A stretch of 64,000 nucleotides of DNA from Prostheceraeus crozeri (lineage: Eukaryota > Platyhelminthes > Polycladida > Euryleptidae), in contig CAJQUW010016871.1 of assembly GCA_907163375.1 (NCBI GenBank), positions 62,001-126,000 on the forward strand, in the 5' to 3' direction. Shown piece by piece: positions 33,591 to 44,049 of this stretch (its first letter is position 1; each line of letters begins with the position of its first letter). Below the pieces are notes generated by a model. It saw only the letters and a list, made by a program, of their open reading frames with translations, searched no databases and had not been told where the DNA came from. The position numbers were made by a program, and so were the translations under genes.

Positions 33591-33960
33591 ATGCCACATA
33601 TGAACATGACTCTCTCTCCTTCTTTCTTAGGCATACCCTTCTTCACTCAGGTTTTAATCATGTGGAAATTATCAGCATGGCTCCATGTATCATGGAAAAG
33701 TCAGTGTGTTACATTTCATGATATGAAACGTCAACTTCAGATAACTCTAGAACGCTTTCATCTACGAAGGTTGCATCGCGCAATCCTATCCAAGTCTTGC
33801 CGTGTCATTAACGTAGGAGACGGCATTGTATTTATTCGCATTCAAGAGATGATTCTACATAATGATCACTGCTACATTGTGATTCCAAAACCCTCATGGG
33901 AAAAGTATAAAAGGGAAGTTCACTCCATCCTCATGTCATTTGTGAGTCATGCTGCCCATC
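33591..33960 (+). CDS. Unrecognised ORF overlapping the start of the TBP-like gene
   Basis: A frame open from 33591 runs through MKRQLQITLERFHLRRLH and VINVGDGIVFIRIQEMIL to SILMSFVSH, then overlaps the TBP-like frame out of phase until 34289. Two splice-acceptor-like sites (TTCTTTCTTAG at 33630, TTCTTCACTCAG at 33650) precede MWKLSAW. It may be a separate small protein, or the upstream part of the TBP-like gene joined by a frameshift or an unseen intron. The overlapping C-terminal part is Ser/His/Arg-rich and probably a shadow. Confidence 0.35.
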
Positions 33961-34488
33961 CGCATCATCAACGCCATGCGGGAAATGAATCTCAGAAGAG
34001 ACATCGATTTAGAACAGTTGCATACCCATCTTCCCGATTCAGTCTATCATCGCGGTCGTCCGCAAATGTTGGTCATTCACATGAGCAACGGTCGAAATCT
34101 TCAAATCTTTCGCTGCGGCAAAATCCAAGTCCTAGGAAACCTTTCTCATTTCGTGATGCAGTCCATGTGTTACGAAGTCGTCAAGAAAATGCGAACACTC
34201 ATGCCTCATCTTCGCCTCAGTCCTTTGACATTGAAGAATATAGTAGTATCTGTTCAATTGAAGATGTTAGTGAATCTAGCCAACATTAAAACCAGTAATC
34301 ATTGTATATTTTATGAAACTGAACTCTTCCCTGCTGCTCTGATTCGGAAGTGGCATCCTGTACATATTGCAGTGTTTCACAACGGACATTGTATCATGAC
34401 TGGTTTACGTGATATCAGTAAAGTAGCTGACATTGTTAAATCTCTAATGCGTTATCTGTATGAGTCACAGTTAATAGAATCGTGTTAA
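33949..34488 (+). CDS. TATA-binding-protein-like (TBP core) protein
   Basis: This 179-residue ORF starts at ATG 33949, about the length of the TBP core domain (~180). TBP is two repeats of one fold, and both are visible. Repeat 1 has a basic-to-Tyr stretch (DSVYHRGRPQMLVIHM), then FRCGKIQVLG at the place of the family's F..GK...TG turn. Repeat 2 has FYETELFPAALIRKWHP, matching the YEPELFPGL...P signature, and FHNGHCIMTG at the second turn. Phenylalanines are kept near both turns, as needed to bend TATA DNA. The sequence is far from animal TBP, so it is not a recent host copy. It sits in an element whose genes have TATA boxes, so it may direct their transcription. It is the last gene of the rightward set. 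Confidence 0.82.
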   Translation: MLPIRIINAMREMNLRRDIDLEQLHTHLPDSVYHRGRPQMLVIHMSNGRNLQIFRCGKIQVLGNLSHFVMQSMCYEVVKKMRTLMPHLRLSPLTLKNIVVSVQLKMLVNLANIKTSNHCIFYETELFPAALIRKWHPVHIAVFHNGHCIMTGLRDISKVADIVKSLMRYLYESQLIESC

Positions 34489-34800
34489 TTACATGATGTG
34501 TTTTGAATGAGTCATCGCAATGAACTATCGCCCACACTCTTGTCAGTGAAAAGGTCATCAACAAGGTTCTTCGCTTTATGATGAGTCAGCGCTATTTATA
34601 GACATGAAATGATGTCCATACACTTGTCGGTGAAAAGGTCATCAACAAGGTCTATCACTTTATGATGAGTCAGCGCTATTTATAGACATGAAATGATGTC
34701 CACATACTTGTCGGTGAAAAGGTTGAACAAGATTGATTAGATTCGTATGACTGGCGCCTTACCACCTCATGAGTCAGAGCTATTTATAGACATGAGTCAG
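34489..34800. repeat. ~84-bp repeats with TGAGTCA and CTATTTATAG motifs
   Basis: ATGAGTCAGCGCTATTTATA occurs at 34581 and 34665. A variant with ATGAGTCAGAG lies at 34769 and a partial unit at 34508. TGAGTCA is an AP-1-type site and CTATTTATAG fits the MEF2 consensus; both could also be chance within a repeat. Confidence 0.75.
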
Positions 34801-34869
34801 CAAAGTGGTCGATGTTTCCTAAGCCGAAGAAATTGTCATGATGCTACATTCGTTGGTGAGGATGTTAAC

Positions 34870-35300
34870 TTACAAACTCTAACATGGCTTTGACTTTATT
34901 TTATACTTTACCTATCTTGCAAATAGTGAAATACTTATGACTTCATTTTATATTTCACCTATCTTACAAACTGTACAAACAGTGAAATGATTTTAACATT
35001 AATTCAAACTTTACAATCATCAACTTTATTTCTAACTTTACAATCATCAACTTTATTTCTAATTTTACAAACGTCAACTTTATTTCTAACTTTACAAATA
35101 GTGAAGTGATTCTGACTTCATTTATATTTCACGTATCTTACAAACAGCGACATGGGTATAACTTTATTTCTAACTTTACAGACAGTGAAGTGATTCTAAC
35201 TTCATTTATATTTCACCTATCTTACAAACAGCGACATGGTGATAACTTTATTTCTAACTTACAATCAACAACTTTATTTCTAACCCTACCCATCTTACAA
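34870..35300. repeat. AT-rich degenerate repeats between convergent genes
   Basis: AACTTTATTTCTAACTTTAC recurs six or more times, interleaved with ATTTATATTTCAC.TATCTTA units. They lie between the 3' ends of the TBP-like gene and PolB. Confidence 0.8.
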
Positions 35301-35469
35301 AATGATTAAAACTTTTACTTCTGTCTAATGAGTGAGAATCCCATCTTTATGTCAAAAGGAAGACAATACAGTATGTACATGATATGTTATTAATCATCGC
35401 AACCGATTTTCATAGCACCGCACATAGTTAATACTGATGGTAGCAGAAAACAAAGTTTTTATGGCTTAC

Positions 35470-35580
35470 ATCACCGGAGAAAACAAAATCACTCATATAC
35501 AGGGAGAAAACAAAGTCACTCATGTACAGGGAGAAAACAAAGTCACTCATGTACAGGGAGAAAACAACGTCAGGAAAAAA
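35470..35580. repeat. 27-bp tandem repeat, 4 copies
   Basis: The unit CTCATGTACAGGGAGAAAAC plus AAAGTCA is repeated four times with few changes, just outside the PolB stop codon. Confidence 0.85.
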
Positions 35581-35719
35581 CCAGTTGATATGTAAGTCAT
35601 GATATGAAGTGATCAGGAGTTGGACGCATGTTCCAAGGCACTCACTCACAACACCCCATAGAAAACGCCATGGAGTAAAAAGCAAAACATCAACCACAAC
35701 AGAGAGGAAGCATTCATCA

Positions 35720-38700
35720 TCAGACATCGCCGGACGGAGGAAGAGAAAGTTTCCGTCTCTTGGGTGGAGGTAGATGAGTGTCTGGATGGCCGTACGGTAA
35801 TGAGTGGTTAGGACTCATCCAGCATCGCTTGATTTCCCAAGCTGAGAGACCTCGTTTCCTAAACGTCGTTGTTCTGACTTGATGCGACTGTGATTTTAAA
35901 ATGGTCATTTCTACTTTTTTAATTTTAAGAGAATCTAAGGCATCTTGATAGTCCCTATGTGTCATTTTTCTAACGATTGACTTCGAGATGCCTTTCGCCC
36001 GTTTAATAGAAAGCTCTGAGGATTTTAGCTTCATGGAGTACATCTTGGGGCGAAACAAGATCATCTCCTCTATCTGTTTGCCGGCACACTCATCCTTGAA
36101 GCAGCCAAGCTTCGCTTTATTTGATATTGAGTAAAGCGGATGGTCAGTGGGATAGTTGGAACTATCAAACGTGGGTGCTAAATATCTTAAAATGTCTTCC
36201 TGCTTGACTTGGCTCAAGGCTGTCAAAGCTAGGAAGAAGCTATCTGTATCACCTCCTACTAATTCCACACGTTGGAGAAGTGGACATGTCTTAAAAGTGT
36301 GGTAAAATAACTTGTACATTTCTAACTTGGAGTGATCCAAGACAGCTTGACCGACATAAATGGGCTTACAGAGTTCTACTTTAGATTTTAACATTTTAAA
36401 ACCAGTGATGTCTTCGGAAATGACATCATGGTGGCAAAACAACGGCGAGCGACATAAATTGATACTCGTTTCCGGATCAGTTACGATACGATAGTCCATG
36501 CGCTTTCTTACATCCTCCATGGTTTTACCAAAGAGGGCATTATTCTTAAATTTAAAGAAGTCCTTTTCGAAAGGATTCTTGGATTCAGCCCGTTTCTTAC
36601 CATTAAATTCTATATACGGTTTTAGAAAGGGCTTCTGCCTAAACTGGACAGCGCGATGGACTTTGTCAAGTCGCATCCCCATACCTAGATAGAATTTGAT
36701 GATGGAATAGTGCACGATGTAATGCTGTTTGGTCAATTGAGTGAGCAACAACTTCCTAGTGGCTTTATACTTTAAGTCATTTTCCGCCTCATACTGCTTA
36801 TTGTGTTCTTCCCTAAAGGGAGAGAACATATCTGGACTGACTATGCCAGATTCGGGTGCAAGAGGAAAATCAACGGTCCAATTCTTAATACAGTCTGGAT
36901 AGATGAGGTCGACTTCTAATAAATAACCTATGTCGGCCTCATCTCTCAGTGCCATAATGTGTGCTGGATTGGAGAAGTGTTCAATGTCATGGGACTCTAC
37001 CCATTGGAAGTCAGACTGTGGCAAAGGCTTGGAGAGTGCACTCCCATACAAATTATTTTGGTCTATGTACATTAAATGCGTGGTTGATCCTATGTCTTGG
37101 GTGCTGTTGACAACATGTTTGTTAACAAATGTTAAGCCACCCCTAATACCACGTTCAAATAACGTGTACATTTCTGCATCTTGCAGTAAATGAATGCTCT
37201 CTTTCGTCATCTTGAAGGCTGACTGATAGGACAGACCCGGCAGACTAACAAAATGGACGGGGTCTAAGGCGTTCTGTTCTAATGTAACTTTCCTAAAAGT
37301 CTCAAACACGTCAGCCAACAGATAGACGTCTAATTTTAAGTAGGCAAGCATGTAGTCACCAAACGTGCGACATCTAAATTCTAACCATGCTTGCTCTGCA
37401 TGCCTATAGTCATCCAGCGAACAGTCCTCACCCGTCAAATCATTTTTAAATTTATCGATGGACGGAAGGGATATTTCTTTCAATGTATCCATTGAACTAA
37501 AATAACTATAAGTAAACACTCCTTTCCGTCGTATCAGACTATCACTTATGCTAGGATAGTCTTTCTTTAAAAGTTGAGTGACGGGAAGTGTTTCTAAATT
37601 GTTAGCCAACGCGGCTAAGGAAGAAGACATAAACTGGAAACTGTCTAGAAACTTTATGTCATAGAAGACAGGCTTCCCCTCCTTCGTCTTATCGACTTGA
37701 ACTTTAGCAGTGATGCACATAAATTTTTCCTTACTTTGCGCAATCACTTTGGATGACCAGGATTTCATTTTACCGAATCCATGGCGAATGATGATGTGAG
37801 CATCATAACATTTAAAAATATGGAAGATGACGGGGAGCGTTCGTCGTTTGAGCCTAAGTTTCATATTGCATTTACTGCATAAGGCAGACCTTAATTTACC
37901 ACTGAGATGGCAATGGTCCCTCACTTTCTTATGTTGCTGATCATCAAAGGATGAACAGCAGCGGGGACATTCCGTGGTCATATCAAACTTGATTTTATTG
38001 GCTTCTGTGAAGCACATGGGTTTCCTAGTTAGCTCCGTTTCATAGCGTTGATGAAAACGGGCTTTCCTATCTAAAAAGTTGAGGAAGTTTTCAACGCACT
38101 CCTCGCCTTGCCACACATGCATCTTATTTTGATTCCTATAATATGGATGCCAAACTTCATAGCAGGCAATGGCTGCTGGCTCATGACTTAGATCTTCTTG
38201 TTCAATATAACATTCAATGTCCGCATAGATGGTACATATGGGACTGAGCTCATTGCCGTTTTCCTCATACCTATAAAATCTATCTTTGGGCATGACTTTC
38301 ATTTGAAGTTTACCCCGAGAGCACCACTCGTAATGCTCTTCTAAAAATGCTTTTGATGTGAAACGCCGTGTGCAGCGATCACAGTAATAAAAATTATCCC
38401 TATAGGTTGCTTGATGATGGTATAACTTTGAAATTTTAGGAATGCCACAATAATGCCATTCTGGGTGTTTGTCCCCATAGACTAGGAGGAGATTGACAAC
38501 CCGGTCGAAGTTACTTTGGCGATTATTATACCTAACGCCCTTCAGACCTTTTTCCCAGAGATGGATGACAATCTTAATATTATTCAATTTTTCAAATTGG
38601 GCGATGCCTTTAAAGTCTAATGTGTTGACATCTATCCCGTCAAACTTAAGCTCATCCTCCCATTCACGATAGTGAGTGATTCGTTCACGATGCACCCTTA

Positions 38701-40600
38701 TATCATTGTAGCGAAGAATGGAGAGGACGGCATACTTGAAACACTGGGACTGACATTCTACATTGATGACAGCCTTTTTGTCAGCCAGTGCTTTGGGGAG
38801 GGTGAAACAACCGCTCCCTTGTAAATTTTCTAAAAGATTTATTTTGATGTCTACCTTCTCTATCCCATCAAAGACCAGACCGCTGTCTCTTTCATTAAAT
38901 TTATTTAAGTTGCTGACGAGATAGGTCGCATGTCTCTCTATCCACTCGTTTACATCACCTATGAGATCAGCAGCACAGGAGGCTATCCTAATGATCACAG
39001 TGAACTCTACTTCTCCCGTGCTACTGTCTACGTTCTTGAAACGAGCAGTGAGATAGAACATGCCCTTAAGTAAAAATCTATCTAATCTCGCCAACATTTG
39101 ATGAATTAAGCCTATATTATTCATCAAGAAAGGATGAATGTCCTGCACAGCTTCAGAGCTTTCTAACTCATAATCGCGAACGAGCCTCTCAATGGAAAAC
39201 TTGCTCGGCCTTAGAGTAACGTTGTTGTCAGTGTAAAGCTCAGTGGGATGAGTGTGACAGAGTGTGTGTGAAGAAAGAACAAACTCTGTAGGAAAGGTCT
39301 TCTGACACGAAGAACAGGAAAAGCCAACGTGCGATGAAGGATGCTTCCTACCTGATGACGTTGGTGGTGGTTGCCTCACACTGCCACAGGAACCGCCTTC
39401 GATGTGGACTCGCAAGTTGGTGTTGTTGTAGAACGTGCGTCCACAACCTTCACACTTGGGTCGTTGAGGGATCGGTCGGCGTGTCTTCTCCAGTTCTCCC
39501 TTCGCTTTTGGGCAACGAGAATGCCGGTGTCGCCGAAGGCAGAATGGCCTGACGAAAACCTGCCCGCAGTCCGTACAGCTGAGCTGTCGAGCCGTAGGTC
39601 CTTCTCTCTCCCTCACACCTTCCTCCTCGATTGCAATCTCCTCTCCCACTATCTCTAGCTTCTCCTGCTCCAACAATCTCTCCACCGACTTGATGGAGAG
39701 GAGAGGGAGTTCGGCCACTGGAGGTGGTGGTCGTGGTGATGCAGGGATGATGATGGGACTGGAGGGAACGTCGCCGTCCAGGAGGTAGATCGCCAGATCT
39801 GTTGAGAAAAAGAGAAAAGAGATTAGTAACATGATCAACATTTCAAGTTTGAAGTCTTAGCCCCTATTTCCCAATCACGACTACTTACCATCTAATGAAT
39901 TAATCTCCGGCAACAAGGATGGACGCGGAGGAGGCAGGAGAGGGACGCGAGCCGAGGGTGGAAGAGTCCTGGGCTTCGCTGTCGGAGGGATGTGGTGACG
40001 AGGAGCAGGGACTGGAACAGGGACTGGCACAGGGACTGGCGCAGGGAGCGGAGCAGGCGATGGAGGTGGGGCGATGGCAATGCCCGAGAGAGGAGTCGCA
40101 GCTTGGGCGACTTCAAAAAATCGGAAATTCGGAAATTCAGCTTCGAATCTCCGCCTCGCGGCTTCCCCCACTTCTTCTTCTTCGCCATATCTGTAGAGAG
40201 GAAAGAGAGATTAGATTAGAGGTTGCGGAGATAATAATGATAGAGAGTAAGCTATACGGATACAGAAGTGCTAAAACATGACATTCCAACTCTCATGTGA
40301 GGATAATTACACTTTCCGAGCCGCTCGTAAGCTTGCCCGATTGCTCCTTGGGGGACGGGTTCCCCATTACGAATGCATTTATGCAATGAAAAAGAATGAC
40401 AGCAAAGATGAGCAGAGGTAAAATTTGGATTCGGTTTAGACATGAACAAAATAAGGGAAGGGCTCTTGATTTTAATGAGGATGACTACCCTAATGATGTT
40501 AGTAATAGAGTCAATCTTGATACAAATACTTACATTGCTCGATGGTAGCCTTCTCCATCTCAGCAGCAATTCGATAATTTTCAACTTTGTTGAATTCCAT
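35720..40600 (-). CDS. Protein-primed family B DNA polymerase with zinc fingers and endonuclease-VII-like insert (spliced)
   Basis: The main exon (39798-35720) follows acceptor CTCTTTTTCTCAACAG; the upstream proline-rich exon ends at 39889 before GTAAGTAG, and the join keeps frame. A first coding exon (40600-40534, MEFNKVENYR) ends at GTAAGTATT; the acceptor between them is uncertain (40110 keeps frame, 40190 does not). In the main ORF: C2H2 fingers at about residues 86, 130 and 175; a domain shared with three small element proteins (208-340); a Cys-peptidase/OTU-like block (CFKYAVLSIL, 362); a finger near 490; Exo I YADIECY (535); endonuclease-VII-like CPRC...DHCHLSGK...CSKCN (623-660); Exo III YLKLD (832); Pol A YIDQNNLYG (924), B NNALFGKTME (1097), C GGDTDSF (1196), KMY; and a C-terminal PKRRKL signal. 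It copies DNA from a protein primer. The Exo II Asn is replaced by Ile. Confidence 0.93.
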
Positions 40601-41051
40601 TTTTAACGATTGTAGATTACACGGTAGTACGCTCGTAGATTTCAATCACTGAAAAGGAAAGATGAGAATCGTTTCATTTGCCTAGTCAACGTTTGGGAAC
40701 ATTCATTGAAGTGACATCTAATGAGTTACATTTCACTCTACTCCATATCATAAAGACTAACCTTTGTCGAATGGCTAAAGTACTCTGACCTGGCGAGAGA
40801 AAGCATCACGTTGAGTATGAAGTCGAACGCCCAACATGAGCAACGGCTCAGAGGTTTCGGTCTAACAAACGACGAACAACCCGTGCAACGCAATCCCTCT
40901 ACGGCAGTATCCGCCGTCCCGAAGGAACGCTCGAGCAAAGGAGGTATTACAGCGATGATATGTTTTATGAGCAGAAGATGTGATAGCAAGAGACTATTCA
41001 ACTTGATAGCAAGTCAAAACAACCTGATAGCAGGAGCTCACCGACACTCAC

Positions 41052-41142
41052 CTTGTGAAAGATAAATGTGAAGAGCAGAGCTGGTGCATTGCCTTTTATA
41101 AGATTTTCCCAAGCAGTGAATGGATCAGACCTCTCGTCCAAT
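41052..41142 (-). promoter_or_regulatory. TATA promoter and leader exon of PolB
   Basis: Leftward: GATTGG (41142-41137), TATAAAAG (41100-41093), then a leader exon ending CACAAG|GTGAGTG (last exon base 41052). The next exon starts at 40648 after CTTTCCTTTTCAG and holds the ATG at 40600. Confidence 0.75.
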
Positions 41143-41239
41143 CACAGACGAGCTACAGTTCCCGATGTGCGCGCGCACAATTGTAACGCGTTACTGAAAT
41201 CGTGTTAGGCAAACATGATGATTAGCAATAGACTCAACC

Positions 41240-41692
41240 ATGACACCTGAAGTCAATACATTGAAACATGATGATTGCACGATTCGTTTTCATCAAGAGT
41301 GCTTCGGAGGCTTAATACAAGATTACATCCTTGAGTTTCAAAGGGAGGAGACAGAATTGGAAGCATGTTTAGACTACACACGAAAAATATTTACGGAGTT
41401 GATATCTTATTTCAAAGACAGTCTCATCAAGGCTCACTTAATTGCACATGTCAATTACATTCATTTTCCACAAGGTGAAGTAGCGGAAAGTGTTGACTTC
41501 CAATTTCGTTCCTACGGTCAAGAATATGTTACTGATGCTTCTGAGTTTTATACACGACATCTGTGGAAGATTATTTTTCGGATGGACATATTTCATGGTT
41601 ACGGCGATCATTTGCTTCTGAATAAAATAAACCATATTGTCATTGCTATTAGTAAAGTGGGTTTCAATGATGTTAAATCAAAGACCAAATAA
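41240..41692 (+). CDS. Small protein with the domain shared with PolB (copy 3)
   Basis: This 150-residue protein starts at ATG 41240 and is divergent to the PolB promoter. Blocks: IRFHQECFGGLIQDYILEFQ, LIKAHLIAHVNYIHFPQGE, FQFRSYGQEYVTDASEFYTR and INHIVIAISKV. Order and spacing match the proteins at 28134 and 30786 and PolB residues 208-340. It ends in a Lys-rich tail, and AATAAA overlaps the stop region (41689-41694). It is the only rightward gene in the right half, placed head-to-head with PolB, so a shared control region of about 140 bases is likely. Function is unknown. Confidence 0.7.
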   Translation: MTPEVNTLKHDDCTIRFHQECFGGLIQDYILEFQREETELEACLDYTRKIFTELISYFKDSLIKAHLIAHVNYIHFPQGEVAESVDFQFRSYGQEYVTDASEFYTRHLWKIIFRMDIFHGYGDHLLLNKINHIVIAISKVGFNDVKSKTK

Positions 41693-41699
41693 AGTATTT

Positions 41700-42430
41700 T
41701 TCATGATACTTGTGTTGTGCTAAACTTTCTAGCGCTGTGTTCAAGACTGTTTTCATATAACATTCTAAATTCTCAGCCTTATTGCAGTAGAAAACTGCTT
41801 TTAGTAAACCTGATGAAGCTAATCTAACAGTTATGGCGTTTGAATTTTCTAATAGGGAAACATTTGACAACTGTCTCCAATAAAACTTTCTAACACTGAA
41901 AGTAAGTTACAAGACAATCTACACTGTGCAGTAAAACCTTTTCGATAAAACTTTCTAGTGCTGTGATGAGTTCGGTCAGTCATACAACTTCGATGATTAA
42001 ACTTTATTTTCACAAACGTGCGTTGCGGTAATATTATTTGACTACACTAACTTTGCAAACCATGATACACTTTCTGACTAGACTTATGAATACAACTTCA
42101 ATGATCAAACTTTTTTTACAAACGGGTGTCGCAGTAATATTATTTGACTACACTAACTTTGCAAACCATGATACACTTTCTGACGACACTCACGAATAAA
42201 CGTCGTGATCAAACTTTTCTAACTATACATCAACCTGTGTTGCACTAAAACTTTTGCAAACCATGATACACTTTCTGACTAGACTTGCGAATAAACCTTC
42301 GATGTTCAAACTTTTCTAACTATACATCAACCTGTGTTGCAATAAAACTTTTGCAAACCATGATACACTTTCTGGCTAGACTTGCGAATAAACCTTCAAT
42401 GATCAAACTTTCTAACTATACATCAACCTG
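41700..42430. repeat. ~100-bp degenerate repeats between convergent genes
   Basis: GCAAACCATGATACACTTTC followed by TG(A/G)CTAGACTT.(T/C)GAATA recurs at about 42054, 42163, 42255 and 42353, with TAACTATACATCAACCTGTG three times. As on the other side, the repeats sit between the 3' ends of two convergent genes. Confidence 0.85.
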
Positions 42431-43792
42431 TGCTGCAGTAAAACTTTTGTACGACACTGAAAAGAGCTTGTTCACTAGCGAAGAGAGAAATTTGTGGTGT
42501 ATTGCGTGTGGCGCAAGGGTGGCCCCCCATTTCATTCCATTCATCATTTTTCTTCCCCTCTGCATTCCATATCCGAAGATATGTGGCGGGCTTGGAACCG
42601 CTTTAGCTGCATTAGAAGGTTGTCCCTTTAAAGAGCCCATGGGTCGTTCTCCGTCCACCGACATTCTCACTTCTGCAAAAACTCTGAAAGAAAAAGAATA
42701 GGAGGTTAGAGGCGGCAAGGAAATGAGCATGTTGAAGTAGCTTACTGGGCAACTTCTTCCGAACTTTTCGGACGACGAAGTCCTCCAGCTCTCCAGTGAT
42801 GTTCAAATTCATATGTAGACACCGGACTCCGTCGCCCTCATAGCATTGCTGGGTTACGTTAGGGTCGTCGGTGATTGTGGGGACGTCACATATATTATTT
42901 TTGAAGAGGGGAAGATGGACTTCATACACTCTTCTTTTTCTACTCTTCAAACACTCATGCAGTCGCTCAACGTTAACCGCCAACCTCTTATTTATGCCCT
43001 TCACTTCCTCCGTCTCCTTCACCACGCTTCGCATCCGCTCTATCTCTTCATCCCTATCGACAAACTCGCCTGTAAACTCTCCACCAAACCTGCCTTCCTC
43101 ATCAACTCGCTCCTTTCCGCCATCCATTCCTTCTCCTTCTTTCTCATGCTCTCCAACTCTTCCCTCGTTGCCCTATACCCCTCAACCTTCGCCACCAGCT
43201 CTTCATTCTCCTTCAAAACTTTTCTATTATTACTTTCCAAAGCCATCACACGATCCTTCATTCTCACAAATACCTCCGTGTCATACGCCTCTTGCTGCCG
43301 TGGCGATGACGCTGCCATCGGCTTACCCACTTCCTCAACCTCCCCCTCCAGATTACCGATATCCCCAAACAAATCCTTAATCACCTTATCCAAATCAACG
43401 TCATCCTTCTTCTTCATTTCCGCTCTCAACTCAACTTCCTCACTCGAACTCTCATCACTCGCCTTCGTCACCACTTTCTCCCCAACCACGTCCTCAATCG
43501 TTGCCACCGCCTTCCTCACCTCTTCCCTTTCCAACAACTCTCCCTCAAACCACGTCTTGAACCCCTTCTCTCCGATGTTCCCACTCTCACACTGCATATG
43601 CGCCTTGATAAATTCTGCCTCATCCCCCATCACACATACCCGACAAGACACACACAACCTCAACATCACTTTCCTCTCATGGCCCATCGTCCCCTCTTTA
43701 GCTTTTAAATGCTTCTTGAGCTCACTGCCTCTGGCAATCTTGCCGTAACTGCATTTGCCCACTAGCATCTTGGCGTTGCTCGGTTTTGTCAT
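42416..43792 (-). pseudogene. Zinc-finger and coiled-coil protein, spliced, one frameshift
   Basis: ATG 43792 lies just after the acceptor TACTCTATCTTTACAG of a leader intron. Residues 1-75 are basic with a C2HC-type motif (CRVCVMGDEAEFIKAHMQC). An acidic stretch follows, then a heptad-like coiled coil (ALESNNRKVLKENEELVAKV...). The frame stops at 43040, but the coiled coil continues in another frame from about 43070 (DRDEEIERMRSVVKETEEV), so one frameshift lies near 43055-43120; it may be a sequence error. That frame meets donor CCCA|GTAAGC (42746). The acceptor at 42681 keeps it open to 42416. The C-terminal part is Gly/Lys-rich. It could be a structural or DNA-bound scaffold protein. I do not recognise a family. 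Confidence 0.55.
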
Positions 43793-43991
43793 GATAATTC
43801 TGTAAAGATAGAGTAAAATTTGATGGCTAGTGTATATAGGATACTACTTGCTGATATGCATTGAAAGACTAAGTCATCAAACATTTGATAGCAAACGTTG
43901 GAATAAAATCGTCAACCAAAGTTAAGGAGTATGATTCCTAGCTTTATCCTAACTCCCAAAGTTTGATAGCAAACCTTGTCAGAGCACTCAC

Positions 43992-44049
43992 CGTTTGTCT
44001 TGCAACTTGAAACAGGAGTGAAGACTAGAGAAAAGTCGCGGTTTATATA
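43992..44049 (-). promoter_or_regulatory. TATA promoter and leader exon of the coiled-coil gene
   Basis: Leftward TATATAAA (44049-44042), then a leader ending AAACG|GTGAGTG at 43992. The intron ends just before the ATG exon near 43800. Confidence 0.7.

Noticed and set aside
33980-34289. Ser/His/Arg-rich C-terminal half of the ORF from 33591
   Set aside because: It overlaps the TBP-like frame completely. The TBP-like frame has family signatures and this one has only biased composition.
39881-40188. Two proline- or arginine-rich minus-strand ORFs read as separate genes
   Set aside because: One is the PolB upstream exon (it joins in frame to the main exon). The other overlaps it in a second frame and ends at a stop, so it is at most an alternative product.
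40738-41065. ORFs on both strands near the PolB promoter (87 and 84 codons)
   Set aside because: They lie in the PolB leader intron, overlap each other antisense and show no motif.
42846-43748. 300-codon plus-strand ORF opposite the coiled-coil gene
   Set aside because: Its Ser/Leu/Thr-rich translation is what the antisense of a Glu/Lys-rich coiled coil gives. Promoter, leader and splice sites support the minus strand.
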